DNA of 64,000 nt, taken from assembly GCA_000320545.1 (NCBI GenBank), contig ADNK01000879.1, positions 1 through 64,000 of the forward strand. Direction: 5' to 3'. Position numbers and translations under genes: made by a program. This stretch comes from Bigelowiella natans CCMP2755. Its lineage: Eukaryota; Cercozoa; Chlorarachniophyceae. The notes under the pieces were generated by a model. The model was not told the origin of the DNA. It worked only from the letters and a program-made list of their open reading frames with translations, and did no database searches. Positions 40,853 to 53,558 of this stretch are shown piece after piece. Every line of letters starts with the position of its first letter. The first letter of the stretch is position 1.

Positions 40853-42367
40853 ATGTGATGGTGACGACAACGAGGGCGAAGATGATAAGGATAATGAGTA
40901 CAATTAATAACGGCGGGGTCTTTGGCCGTGCTGCTACCTTTCCATTTTCATCGGCTTTCTTAGCAAACTCACGCTCTAGATAAGGCTGGACAAGTAGTGA
41001 CGATCGATCATCCACAGAAACAATAATAATCATGATGATGATGACGACGATGATAATGATGACAGATTATTCCATGCACACATCGCTCTCACAAAACAGC
41101 CAGCATCAAGCCCTCTGGATAGAAAATCACGTGAATCTACCGGACGCGGCCAAAACGCACCCTCCGGAGGAATATAGCATGAATGCATTTTCCATTTTTT
41201 AAAAAAACTAGCTACCCCGCCCACAAAATCAAGTGCTCGCTAAATCGGTCTGAATAATTCCGTGGTATTGGGGACTTTCCCCCGCTGTACGCTATTGCTG
41301 CTGTTCAGCACCTTATACTTTGCTAGCAGCTCCAAGAGTTTCTTGTGCTTGGTATTGCTCCTAACCCCACCCGCAGCAGAATACTGGCCTTCGAACGAGG
41401 TTTCATAGCTTATATAGGACAGCGATGAGAAGGGGGGGGGGGGGGGGGAGGAGAAAGAGAGGGGAACCAATAATGAGGACGAAGCTGTAAAGAAATGAAG
41501 GGGGAGGATATGTCGTCGATTTAGCAGTAGTAGTAGTAGTAGTAGTAGTTGTTGTTGTAGGGTTGTTTAAATGTGTATTGTATTGATTGATGCGCCTTTT
41601 GCTGTGTATGTGTCTGTTGATCTATCGTATCGAGTTCTGTTTATAGTAGTCGTAGTGGCAGCAGCACGTTTTCACGGATGGATCGCCTTCTGGCCCATTG
41701 AACACTAATATCGCTCCTTGGTTCCATCTGATAGGTAGGTAGGTCTGATGATGATGATGATGGTGGTGATGATGATGATGCACCCTTTAGATGATGATGA
41801 TGGTGGTGGTGGTGGTGGTAGTGATGACAACTAAATGCACGGTCTCCCCCCTTCGGAAAAGAAAACGAATATCATCATCTACATCGCTGCAGACAGACAG
41901 CAAACAAGCTTGATTTATCTTTCTAGTTAGCAGCCCCCCCTCCCTCCCTTCCTCCCTCCCTCCTCCTCCTCCCCCTCCTCCTCCTCCCTTACAAGTTCTT
42001 CACGTGCAAGAAGCTAGGAATAATATCACCCCCCGATGTAGTTGGATGATGAGAAGACTGTCCAACACTTATACCTACAAGGAGTGGATGGTTCATGCAT
42101 GCATGAAACAGTAGTGTGTCAGAATGACACAATATACACTCGAAACCACGACGTCCTGGGAGAAAGAACGATGAAGACTAGGGCCACAAAATCATCGTAC
42201 ACCACCGCTTAGAAATACATGCATGCACCCCTTTACATTGTAAGTACCCGTCACCACAGTCGATAACGTCGTAGCCGTTTTCCACGCACTCGTGGGATCT
42301 GAAGGTAATTGAAAGAGGACGAAGTAGACGAACTACGATGAGGACATAATCATGTCATCGTGTGATA

Positions 42368-42400
<33 letters not shown>

Positions 42401-43047
42401 GCACTGCCATCGCAGTTGTGCCCCCCCCCCTCTCCCCCACTTTCCTCAACATGTTCTCTCTCCCTAGCACCTACTCGCTATTACCTGATGAGGGTCTTGA
42501 GGCTGGCGGATCCTAAAGACCGGAGCCATTTCACCACCTTCAAAGAACAACATAGGAAAGAGAAAAGAGACGATAAGAGCAGCGAAGATCACGCTCAATT
42601 CAAATAGAGAACTAATTTCCAGAGTAGTATCGATGCAGTGGTTACGAATCATACTGGCCAAATAGACAACATGGCATTGAGGCCGGGTAGATCTTCCGAA
42701 AGTCGTGATTATTTTTACAGAATCATGCTTTTGATAAGACGAGGTGGAGAGGGAGCAACAACATGACTCTCTCGCTCTATATTCTCGGTAATGTCCCAAG
42801 GAATTTAAGTGTACTTATCGCAAATCTTACTACAATACGCAGCAAGACTAAGTGTCATCGATGTTTTCTTTGTTAATATTTCACGATTTTGACCAAGGCA
42901 TTAGTTGATGTAATCATTATTATTATTTTTATCTACCATAGTTACCCTCCCTCCCCCCCCTCCCCCGCCTCCTCACCACATCGGGGCCATATCTACATCC
43001 AGCTCCTCTTAGCGTCTTAGCGGCCTACACAGATCGTTATCATATAT

Positions 43048-43083
<36 letters not shown>

Positions 43084-43570
43084 TATACACCATCACATTT
43101 TCAGAATCCTTTTAATATTTCCATCCTCTTCTTGCTCTTCCTTTTTTAGCTTCTTCTCTTCTTATCATCATCATCATCATCATCATCATCATTTCTCCCC
43201 GTTCCTCCTCCTCACCGTTCCTCGTTCGTAAGGATCAGGGTCCGACCACATCATGTCCTCAATCACCTGGTGGAGGTGTGGTGGGTAGTATACGTTGTTG
43301 TTGTTGTTGTTGTTGTTGTCGTTGTTGCAGCAGATATCACTATCGGGAGGATACATGAAGTATACTTTCGTTGGTAGCAAAGAGGATGATGCCAACAATT
43401 ACAACAACGATGACGACAACGACCACGACGACGACTGCCGCTACTGCTACTGGCAGGATTGGTACTTGTCTCGAGGTGTGCGTTCCGGCCTTTCCTCTCT
43501 CCGTGGCCGTACAAAATGTCTGATTGACGGAGGAAGTGGTGTCGAAGCAGCAATATGCGGCGAGATGCAG

Positions 43571-43605
<35 letters not shown>

Positions 43606-43840
43606 ATAAACAGAATATCAATTACTCTTCTGTCTCTCATTCGTAGCGAGGGAGCTGTAATCGTATTTAAATGAGGACACACTTAACATATTTGCTGTGC
43701 AGTACAGCAGTACCTGTGAGTGCGTTTTCCTAGCGATCGCCCCGATGTGCTGAATCGTTGTGCCTTCCGTTCTGTGCAAGTGCGAGTTGGTGGGTGGGTG
43801 GGTGGGTGGGTATGGACGTAGGTGTTTGTGCGTGTGCCAT

Positions 43841-43894
<54 letters not shown>

Positions 43895-45877
43895 AAAGGA
43901 TCTAACAAATGACGACGACAAGTAGGAGTACCTTGGAATACCACCGTGGACAACGAACGCCCTATCTCTAATGATACAGCAGAGTGGTAGCGCGGCGAAA
44001 ACCCTTGTAATCTCATCGAAGAGCCTGACATGGCAGGTGGCGGAAGATGGGTGTCGTCATCACGTCAAAAGCAGCAATTACCACATGAGAGAGGTAGATA
44101 TATGGTGAGCATCGAATCAAAAGTAGAGGCAGCAGCAGGAAACTTTCACTCTTCGTTGGTTCCGAAAATAAGTAATATTAATTCTTGATGATCTTCCTCC
44201 ATCAACACCGTGGAGAAACTTCACCGTCCGTATCGTGACGGAGGCTCTTCCAGAAACGTGCAATTATTATTATTATTATTATCATTATTATCATTATTAT
44301 TATTTCGACTACTCTTTGCTCTACTACCTTGGAGAGCTGTACTTCGCCATCACTTCGTCGTAAAACCCGTACGCCCTAGCATGCACACACATAATATATG
44401 TGAAGAAGCAAGGCTATCTAGGTGCGGGGACCTGTAGCATATTACCTGCAAAGGGCGGAGTCCTCATGGTTACCGCGGTTGAGATGAACGTTTTCAGGAA
44501 ACACAATCTTCATCGCCAAGATCACGGCAAGAACCTATGCACCATCACCAAAGAGCACGCAATGTGACTACCACCTTACAACGCCGCACTTTGATTTTAG
44601 CTGCTGCGGTCGTCCATTACCTCAACACCGTGCTGGCCGCGATCGACAAAGTCCCCATTGAAGATGATGGTGTGCTCTTCCGAAGGCATCCCAACGGAGT
44701 CCAATATCTAGCATAGGATAACGCATAGAATGTGGGAAAGAATCAGTCATTGAGATGGTGGCTAGACAGACGTAACATATTGATTTGCGGTTGTTATTTA
44801 TTCTTGTTACGATGTATGAGTACAGTAAGAAAGCTTCTTGTCTATACTCATATATTTAACTTCATATATCCGTAATCATTACCATCAGGAGGTCGTCAAG
44901 GTCACCATGGAGGTCGCCTACGACTGTAACTTTCTCGCCCTTTGATGTTTTGTTATGTAACCAAAGAATTAGACAAGATCTATTGCTGCTGTTGCCTCAG
45001 AGCATAACAACATCCATAAGATATTATACTACTTCAATATCAAGATTGCAATCTTCTCTATTCAATACCTCCTGAGGGTTGGGGACGAAGGAAATGTTCG
45101 GAGACATAGAAATGAGAGCATGCGCTTGGTGCAAGATATTCTTGAATGTCTTCAGTGCAATCAATCCGCGGTGCTTCCGCAAGTATCTGTGAAAACGGGG
45201 AGGGATATGACGTTAAGCTGTGGAGGAGCAAGACGAGGGGGCGATCCCCAAAAGTCACAATGCTATAGGAGAGAAAGCACCCACTCGACAAGTCGTCTTA
45301 TAGACGTGGGGTCTAAATGCGAATGCATATGCAGCCCCTCTTTCTTGAGCGCCTCTGGGGACTCGACCATCTTCTTGCGTGCATACGCCATCTCCGCCAA
45401 CTCGGTCAAAAATGTGGCAAGCTGGATCTTGTCGGCCTCATCACGGTCAACTAGCTTCTTCCACATTCCGAACTCATCACGGTCGTTTTTGTCTTCTTCA
45501 ATCGGGTGTAAAATGGGGTTGTTGTTGGTGGAGTGGTGGCGTCGGCCATTCCGCCAGCTGCTGTGGTACACTCTTGAAGAGGAGGAGGAAGGAAAGGGAA
45601 AAGAAGAGGATGATGATGAAGAAGAAGATGAAGAAGATGATGAGGAGGAAGAAGAGGAGGAGGAGCTGCAGCTTCGAAAGAAAATTTGCCATCGTTTGTG
45701 GGAAGATTGGGGTCGTGATTTCCGATCGAGTTTCGCCTTTAGCGACGAGGCCCGCTCTGTATATCCGTCCGTCGGACTGATTGCACGAGCAATAGCTCTA
45801 TTTGAGAAAACCCGTATGATTTTTACCGCACCTCCACGGCTTCTTGACCGTCGTAGAACCCGCCTGACTCCGTACAT
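39315..45877 (-). CDS. PPEF-type Ser/Thr protein phosphatase with C-terminal EF-hands
   Basis: Calcium-responsive phosphatase of the PPP superfamily. Catalytic motifs appear in order on the minus strand: GDLHGD (44901-44918), NGDFVDRG (about 44640-44660), LNRGNHE (44463-44480), a WSDP segment (about 43245), RSHECVENG (about 42290) and VFSSSNY (about 42045), then NQGAILVF (about 41700). EF-hands follow: KADENGKVTTKEW (40985-40743, first loop residue Lys rather than Asp, so weak), DENGDGVVTYEE (about 39968-40003, good) and DKDDSGVVELQE split across exons 39754-39676 and 39392-39315 (good). The stop follows SSAF. Exons 40645-40540, 40021-39959, 39754-39676 and 39392-39315 agree in phase. The N-terminus (ATG at 45877) is basic, then has a long poly-Ser stretch encoded by a (TCT)n/(TCC)n tract. 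A helical segment, ALKTFKNILHQAHALIS, precedes the catalytic core as in PPEF. A few mid-gene exons are placed only approximately. Confidence 0.9.
40816..40852. repeat. (GA)n microsatellite in PPEF intron
   Basis: A pure GA run between the first and second halves of the first EF-hand. A second GA run lies at 43848-43891 in another intron of the same gene. Confidence 0.95.
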
Positions 45878-46890
45878 CGATGCAGTATCGGTTCGAAGAG
45901 CCGGGAGGGGGAAGGGAACGGAGCTTGGAGGATTTCAGAGTTAATAAATGATCGAGTAAATATCCTAGATGCCGAGGAAACATTGTGAAGAATAGGAAAA
46001 ATCAAAGTCGCACGTCTAAGTGACAGGTCATCTTGACGATCTCTGGAAAGCACAATTTCTCTCATTCGGAAGAGGGATTACTTTGTTTTTTTGCTTTGAA
46101 ATTGATGTCCATGCATGTCGTTCATTGATTGCCAACTACGTTTGCTGCACAAAGTAAGATTTTCTTCTCTTCTGTCCGACACTCGTTCTCTTTTTGAAAA
46201 AAACCCCAACAACAAATGTGACAAGCACTATAGAGTCAAAAAATGGTCGGAGGGAAACCCAAGCGGATATCACATGTGCTTTACGCCGACATCGAACGAT
46301 TTGTCTCATAAGAAATCAATGGAATCCAATGGAAATCCCCTGTATTTTTAGATTTTCTTGGTTCGTCATTCTTTCTCGGGACGGTTTCCAGGCCGTTACT
46401 GCAACAATTCATCTTATAATTTGTGCTGTAAAATGAGCGAATTACGTTTATTTTCCCCTAGATATGTTTTATACCCTTGTCGTATCATATATTTATAATA
46501 TAATTTACTTCTAGAAGAAGACACCAAGGAAAAACTAAGCTGCTAATATGGGCACGCAAACGAATCGTTTCCTGGTGGAAGTTCCTGGTAGAAAAACTTC
46601 GAATCGTCCGTCGACGACAAAGGAGAGGAAGATCGGGTTGAAATTCTAACTAAATTTCGTTCTTCTTCTCTAGGATATTTTCAGGTCAGCATGTAGATTA
46701 ATTGCCTAAAATTTTGAGGAGGAACAGAGCTGGGACGGAAATTGTAGCCCTCCTTCCTCCCTTTCAGCAGATAGAGCTCTGATTCAACTCTCCCTGAATC
46801 ATTGCACGTGAAAAGAGTCATCTAGGCCTCCCACGCCGTGGGTTAGTAACAAACTAGCGAAACTGACGTCGAAGGAGGATTTCCACAATC
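45878..46890. promoter_or_regulatory. Head-to-head promoter region, PPEF / CFAP299
   Basis: About 1.0 kb between divergent starts. AT-rich and nearly free of microsatellites. Short plus-strand frames (46115-46351, 46194-46436) lack domain features. Confidence 0.5.
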
Positions 46891-48036
46891 ATGGAGCTCG
46901 ATCAGAAAATGCTTGAGGTGGACAAGTACGAGACGTACGAAGACTACCTTGATTCTCAAATCTCCGAAAAGGACATGTATTATTTGCAGGTCCTTAATTA
47001 TTTCTACTCGTAAACCTTTATAAGCCGAACTCAATATTACCTGATTTATGTTCGCAGGACCAATCTCTTGCTAGACAGCTGGTTGAGCTAGGTTATCGTG
47101 GAACTGGGGAAACCTTCAAAAGAGAGGAATTTGAGCGACGAAAAGAGGAGATAGCGGAAATGCGTCGTAACGCATTAAGTAAAAATATACAGGTTTCTCC
47201 CAGTTTTCGATGAACATGCATCACACTGAAGCTGTTCTCTCATTTGCTAGATTCTTGCCAGCCACGGAATAAAAACCAAAAACTACCCCCTTCTCCACTC
47301 ATTGGCTGAGAGAGGTACACCCTTATGAAATTTAATCCTCGCAGTCGTAATTTTGCTTTCCTTGAACAGAAAAAAAGGTGAGGGATGGGAAGTTGACGAC
47401 AATAGTTTTCATTCGCGACAAAAACGCAAATGGGCAAGAAATTAGCGGTTACATAGACTTCGGAGATCGTCTCGCACAAGATGATTTCAAGGTCTTCCTC
47501 TTCGATTTGCTTTCATTCAATCATAGACCTGAGTATCTGATTCTCTTTCAGGAATATTTCGAGAGAAAAAAACGTCTACTTCCACGACCTTCTGATCTAA
47601 GCTATTACAACTGGACTACGAATGTACTTTTCAAACTCCACCTTCCGGATCTTAATTAAATGATCTTGCTTTTCATCTGTAGGTATCGACATCGAATCCT
47701 TCTCGATTTTACCAGGTGTTGTGTTTACTTAATGATCCAAACAAGAAACACCATGTTTGAGGAAAAAGTAAGGACATATATAATTTTTTTTTATGTTGTA
47801 GGTCCTCGGGGACAATGACATAGGATTACTTTTCAAAAATAAGCGTGATCGGAAGATAATCTGTGTCGACCCTGATTCTGATTGCGGAGATAACTCGACC
47901 CGAACCGAACTTAAGACTAAAGAATATCTCCAGGTTCAGTATTGTTTTATTCGTTTAACTTGATTTAGCCAATAATTTGATTTTGGTTTATGCTAAGGTC
48001 GTGATATATGACCATGTCACGAGGCGAAAGAGTTGA
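46891..48036 (+). CDS. CFAP299: Cilia- and flagella-associated protein 299
   Basis: Member of the CFAP299 (C4orf22) family, conserved in ciliated eukaryotes and linked to flagellum function. Eight exons agree in phase: 46891-46989, 47058-47192, 47251-47314, 47370-47491, 47552-47623, 47683-47715, 47802-47933, 47998-48036. The product is 231 aa, close to the human length of about 233. Family landmarks in order: [95 protein letters not shown] and [12 protein letters not shown] at the stop. Introns are short (about 55-90 nt) and without microsatellites, unlike most neighbours. No odd residues or breaks were seen. Confidence 0.96.
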
Positions 48037-49139
48037 AGACACTGTGCTAGTCAGTTGCACAAATTTGCGGAATCAATTTATTTCAAGCCAAAAGAGAACT
48101 CACAATCAACTAGTGCATTATTTGAAGTTTTTGTACGACCTAATCAAAGACACAAAGACACACAATGACGCATCCAATGCACAGACCCCCATGGCAGGAC
48201 GAACTAGCATCCAATGATGCTGAAATGACTACGTCCATTCCTCAGTGCTGCTACTGATCACACTTCATCTACAATGCAATGTGATGATCATCTGTGGCTT
48301 GTACGCCTGACGGTATGCAATCGATTGCAGCGTGCAACTGCGCTCTTGCGCGCACGATGAGTTGCAACACAAAACCCAACACGTGTGCCTGCACCCCAGT
48401 TTGCGCCATTCCAGCATTCGCTCTCGCGTCACGCATGTTGAGGACTGTTGTTCCCTGATTTGCTGCAATTGCCCACTCCACACTAGCACACTGTTGCAAA
48501 ACATGTGATGCATGACAATTGCTCCCTGCGCGATGCGCGATGCTGCGTGACTGCTGCACGTGTTGTGACGTGTCGCACGATCCGCCAGCGGTGGCCTTTG
48601 TTGGGTCTGCACTGGCATCGACATCACCATCGTGGCAGCGGCCACCAAGCTCTCTCCACAAGATGTCCATTTGCACCGCAATGACCTTCTCCATCTCCGT
48701 TCATTTGACATCGCGAGTGAGCCTGCTGTCCAGCTGTGTGTGTGTTCGCCGACAGCATCGTTTTTTTTCCACGACGATTCCTGCTGGACCTTGACATGCT
48801 GAGCGAGGATCTGGAGGAAAGCGACCCTTTTTCTTTTTCTCGATGACCAAGTTTCAATTTTGGCAGGCATCTGATCGGTGCTGCTCATGTGATCCGCACA
48901 CATTCTTGTGGGGTGTTTTCCTCTCGTGGCGCTGTGGATGCGATGCTCGAAGCAAGAAGCAGATGAGTCTCGCAATGCGTAGTCCGAACGATGGGATGCA
49001 ATTAGGTGTTTTTGCCAGAATGACATCCTTTTCTTGTCTTGATTGATGTCGCAGGAAATAAATAGAGGATGTTTCTCGGAATAGCACCATTACAATTCTT
49101 TTTGAAGACACACTGATCTGCGCATAAATCTCTCAGGCG
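48037..49139. other. Intergenic repeat-like region with a long minus-strand frame
   Basis: Contains an uninterrupted minus-strand open frame from 49026 to 48265 (253 codons, Cys/His/Arg-rich) and an overlapping 141-codon frame in another phase. Neither shows a recognisable domain, and the composition (CATG, TGCA, GCATCG words) matches the repeat-like blocks at 21.3-22.7 and 51.2-52.3 kb. I treat it as decayed repeat DNA. Confidence 0.5.
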
Positions 49140-50991
49140 ATGATGAACGTCGGCGTCGCCCTCGTGCTCTACGTCGCTCTCTCCACTGGCCTCCCCCTGG
49201 CCAATCACTACCGGATTCATCACTCTCTGAACCCCATCACGGTGGCCCTCACCTTTTTCTGTGGCTTAAACATAATTGTCTGCGCGTGGGAGATTGGCCT
49301 GGGTCTTCACATTCGGCACATCCAGGTTTTCCGGGCACACCACATACGCGCATGAGTGTTGTCACGCGATAAGATCCTCCAATTAGGGGATACTTCACTC
49401 AGTTTCCCCCTTCGCGCCCGTGTACGCTAGGATTATTTCCGAAATATCTCCAACTAGCGAGAATAAGACTGCTCGTAATTGAGCGCTCGATTGCATTTTA
49501 AGAGACGTTTGAATTGAGAAGATAACTGTCTCACGCAATCATTTAAACCGTAATCTTCAGGGAGAGTACAAGAAGTTGAAGGAGAAGTACGGTGAGTGCT
49601 CTTCCGTATGTCGATAACGCGAATGGAAGACAATGTTTTTTGCCACAACAACCTTGTGTATACAGGCAAAACTCCTCTTGGGGCGGTCAAAGAGTTCTTT
49701 TTCACTCCCGTAACATCAAAGAACTGTTTCTCGTTGAAGTTCTGGTCGCTGGTATTTCCTGAACAATTTATCCACGAGTTATGAGGGATATGAAACTGAG
49801 AGAGCATGGGTAGGCGAAACGACTGGGCATGTATTTGATTACGTTCTTCATGGACAGGTGTGGACAACTTACGCTCTTTACGATCCATCGTATCAGAATA
49901 ACGAAAGTTTTGGATTCTTCGTTGATGTAAGCTAATGATGCTAACATGAACATGCCTCGACAAAATAGCATTCCAGGCCTGCTATTTCGAGTAGTCCTTT
50001 TTAAAAAGACTTCTGATAGCAAGCAAGGACCCAAATCGTAGATATCTAGTCATGGCCAAGGCATCGCTCGTCTTTCGCCTACAAACTCGTTATTGTAAAT
50101 TAAATTATGATGCACGTGATGCTCGTAGGTGGGAAATGGCTGGTCGACTCTTCTACCCTCTTTCATATGGATATTCGCCATGACTTACCACGTAATAGCA
50201 GTATCCGTAGCGTTTGGTATTTCCTTGAAGTTCCTAAAGTTTTAAATATAGCTGCTGTGCTGTTTGTACCACCGTCTCTCCTCTCAAAATTGTACGTTAT
50301 TCAGGGCTACATCCCTGCATACATGGTCGGGTGTATGGGTATTGCAAAGGTGATACCGATAAGCATAAATGAGGGGAGGAAAGAATATTTCTTCCATTTA
50401 TCGGCGAATAATGGTGCTTATTATTGACCCGCCTTTATATTGTCTTACTACTTCCTCTCAATCATCATATTCAGTATTGGCAGGAACTGTATGGAACAGT
50501 GATTTACACCCTGTCGTACGTTCTCAATGGGAGGTATAAGGTGGGTCCGAAGTATCATTTTCTTGCGGGGGCTTTGTAGCCCCTTGCCCCCTTCTCCTCC
50601 TCACCAACGCATGAATATCCTCAGCATCATCAGCATCACTCGCATAATTATTAGGGGCGCACGAGTGCGGAAGTTTTTCTTTTCGTAGCGATGACGAATG
50701 GGCTTTGGTTCGTGTTCCCATTGCTGGTAGTGCATACCTATCTAGATCGAATATAGTTGTGATCATACATGATGAGGGAAGAACGACGAGGAGGAAGAGA
50801 GGGAATGTATAACATCTCGGTTGGTGAGAATAAATACTCGTCACGTATGTCAATGTTACTCTTTGTGATTGGCGACTCAACGATTCGTTCACACCTGCTC
50901 ACACAAGCGCCACACAAGCCACATACATCCACAGGGTATCTATGCATCGGTGAGGATGATACAATCCAACTCGTACGCGGTGTTCCTATAA
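49140..50991 (+). CDS. EBP/EXPERA-like multi-pass membrane protein
   Basis: Nine exons agree in phase: 49140-49325, 49561-49591, 49666-49751, 49858-49926, 50129-50191, 50305-50349, 50475-50540, 50655-50726, 50935-50991, giving 224 aa. Hydrophobic helices lie in exon 1 (VGVALVLYVALSTGL and VALTFFCGLNIIVC), exon 5 (LLPSFIWIFAM) and exons 6-8. The C-terminal third, with YGTVIYTLSY followed by FVAMTNGLWFVFPLLGIYAS, resembles the end of emopamil-binding protein (sterol delta8-delta7 isomerase), where a Y-G-x-V-x-Y helix and a N-x-LW-x-x-P motif occur; the length is also similar to EBP (about 230 aa). The N-terminal half does not show the EBP catalytic His/Glu pattern that I would expect, so a sterol isomerase function is not claimed. 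An AG lies just before the first ATG, so a 5' leader intron is possible. Confidence 0.75.
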
Positions 50992-51260
50992 TGGCAATAG
51001 ATGAAGAGAGATCAGTCACTCCTGGAATCTTCTAGTATGTGTTGTGCTACAGATAAAGACATCGTGGCATATGGCTGAGATTAAAGCTTAATGTTCTTTG
51101 CTGGTATTTGCATCGAAGAAATCAAGTCGATAAACGTATAAATAGGCAGCATGGCTCAAACACTCGTTGATCGCATGCAATGTAGCTTGTGTGCTTGCGT
51201 GTTTGCGTGCTCTCGCGGATTGATCAAAAAATGATCAACGCAAGATTGAATTGCAAACAG

Positions 51261-51330
51261 GGACTTTGAAGGGGGGACTGCTAGTGTGTTACAGCTAGTG
51301 TCCGATGTCGGGGAAGCGCTCCACGGCAGC
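51261..51330 (+). repeat. Duplicated exon-like segment, copy 1
   Basis: Starts GGACTTTGAAGG directly after CAG and continues into a CCGATGTCGG(G/A)GAAGC core. It matches 52526-52600 except for substitutions and about 16 extra bases near 51280-51295. It translates as DFEGG...LVSDVGEAL. Confidence 0.75.
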
Positions 51331-51785
51331 AGCAACGCAAACACAGACACACAAGTGCATGCACAAGAGCATCGCAACCTGCATCTGACTAGCTGGCTTG
51401 CTGTGCAGAGTGCATTGTGCAGAGTGCATTGTGTAGAGCTAGAGAGGCCACTCAAGTCGCATCACAGCACGTGGCAGCTCACTTGGGGCCACTCGGATCC
51501 CATGACATGGTTCAAAGTCGCAGCTGCACTCTTGCACCCAACACTTGAAAGTGAGGTCAAGCATGAAGCAATGCGTGAATGGAGCGGTTCCACAGGAGCG
51601 TTTGAGAGGATCATGGTGTCACACTAACTCATCCGTTGACCGCCCTTGGCATCACTGTGCAAATCGCACTGTGTCGTCATGGACATGACACAGTGTCACT
51701 GTGCTGTGCGCGCAATGGCACAGTGCGATTCCACACACTGTGGTGCAACGCCCCATGCAAAAGACGGAGAATGAAAGAAAGACTG

Positions 51786-51868
51786 AACAATGAACAATGA
51801 CAAAGAACTACATTTCCAAAATGTAACAAGACATTTGCAGTGCACGAAACGCAGTGCCTCGAACTAAC
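51786..51868 (+). repeat. Dispersed repeat, copy 2
   Basis: The partner of 21990-22075, in the same orientation. It shares the GAACAATGAACAATGAC start, the CCAAAATG(T/C)AACAAGAC core and the GAAACGCAGTGCCTCGA end, with a few substitutions and a small indel. Confidence 0.85.
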
Positions 51869-52525
51869 TTCAGTGAGGACCATCTAGTGAAACCAAAAGG
51901 AATCAAGAATGGCATTGTAGCCACTCCTCCGTTCCTAGTTTCATTGTTTTTAGTGCCTGATGTTTGCCAACTTCAGGATCACGCATCCCTAAATCCTGTC
52001 GTGATGGTTTGCTCATGCTTGGAGATCACCAAGCAAGAACACCACACCTACGACCCCCAAGAGCACAATTCCATGGACCACACCTTCATGGTCTACTTCA
52101 TACCTACCACAACATCCCCGGCTTTTGCGGAGACATTGCCCTCACTGGAAGGCATGAAGATGGAGGAGGATGCATTCTTCGTTCCTAGTCCATTTGGACA
52201 GCGAGCTTCGCAATGACCACAGCATCCCCGACTGATGATCATCGATCGATCGATTTCAAACGATTTTTCCCAACGGTCCAGCCCTAGATGGGTCCCATTT
52301 TTATTGCGCGACATGGTAATTCTTCGTGTCGCAGAATGGATTTGTCTTGTTTTCTCCGGCCGACAACAACGAGCGAACAAGGACGTGCTTGCCCACTTGC
52401 GCGTCCCGCCCGCCCTCCCTTACCAGGAGGATGGCTCACAGCCCGGCGTTCCCCCGGCGTCGGCTTCGCTGTTGTAGCCGTTTTCTACTGATTGTATTTA
52501 CGGTCTGGGGACTGATCCTCTGCAG

Positions 52526-52600
52526 GGACTTTGAAGGAAGAACACTAGTAGCCGATGTCGGAGAAGCACTCGGCGTCAGTGGCATACCACGTATATCCTA
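52526..52600 (+). repeat. Duplicated exon-like segment, copy 2
   Basis: Starts GGACTTTGAAGG after TGCAG and translates as DFEGRTLVADVGEALGVSG. It could be a first exon of the gene that follows, since a GT donor near 52647 leaves phase 0 and joins 52731, but the join is not proven. Confidence 0.7.
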
Positions 52601-52730
52601 CACGGAGCTCAGACGTCCATGTTCCCTTCGAGCTAGGATTTATGTTCAGAAGTAGTTCTCCTTATATTGAATGTTCACATTCATCTGATGTTAGCTTCAG
52701 TCACTCTCCTTGCTTCCTTCCTTTTTGCAG

Positions 52731-52987
52731 CTGGTGATGATCCACAAATACATATTCGCACTCATATCACTGGTAGGTTTGTTCAACGGCTTAGAGGAGG
52801 AGGAGGAGGAGGCGGCGGCGGCGGCGGTGAAAAGCTAGACACAGGAAGTCAGGGAACGAAGCGGCAGGTTCCAGGCGAGAGATATGAGCCTCTCGGAATT
52901 CCCCTTGGAGCAGATGGAAACCCAGATCCCAAGATCATGGTAGTAGTGGGTGATTGGTGTGTGCGTGTGTGCGTGTGTGTGTGTGTG

Positions 52988-53040
<53 letters not shown>

Positions 53041-53517
53041 TGTAGGGCGTCAGCCTGCTTCTTCCCTCCCACCCCGCACACCACACAACACAATCACCGG
53101 TGACCTCGTTGTTGTCTATCTTGCATGTGGGCGGGGAGCTGGGTATAGAGCGAGGGAGATTTTCTAATTTCTTCAGTCCGTGCATGTATGATGCGTGAGA
53201 TGCGATGCTCTTGTGAAATGGAAAGGAACGTGAAGCGGACGCTAAATGGACTGAATTTGAAAGGAAGCTGCGAGGCACCGCTAGGCTAGAGGTGATTATT
53301 CTCCCCTTTTCTCTCAACCTGATATTGTGCAAGTGGGCGGGGGTGGAACTTGAAAGTGTACTTTCTGAGTGTCGGATGGCGCATCACCATGCTTAGGAAT
53401 CAGCTGTGGACATCATGAATGAGGCAACCCGACCTCAGACGCACATCAATTTTATGGTTGCTAAGAGCTTTGCTTTAGACCCTCTGCCTCATGTTTCCAA
53501 TTCGGTTTTATTGCTAT

Positions 53518-53558
<41 letters not shown>

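Larger units (their letters stand above)
50992..52730. other. Intergenic region with repeats and duplicated exon-like segment
   Basis: Between two plus-strand genes. From about 51150 to 52500 it carries repeat-like sequence, including the second copy of the dispersed repeat and open but unrecognised frames (51286-51627, 51854-52216). It is flanked by two related segments at 51261 and 52526. Confidence 0.55.

Noticed and set aside
48265-49026. 253-codon minus-strand open frame
   Set aside because: No domain, Cys/His/Arg-rich word composition, overlaps a second open frame in another phase and lies in repeat-like DNA.
51854-52216. 120-codon plus-strand frame
   Set aside because: No recognisable domain, and its start overlaps the dispersed repeat, so it is more likely part of an old element.
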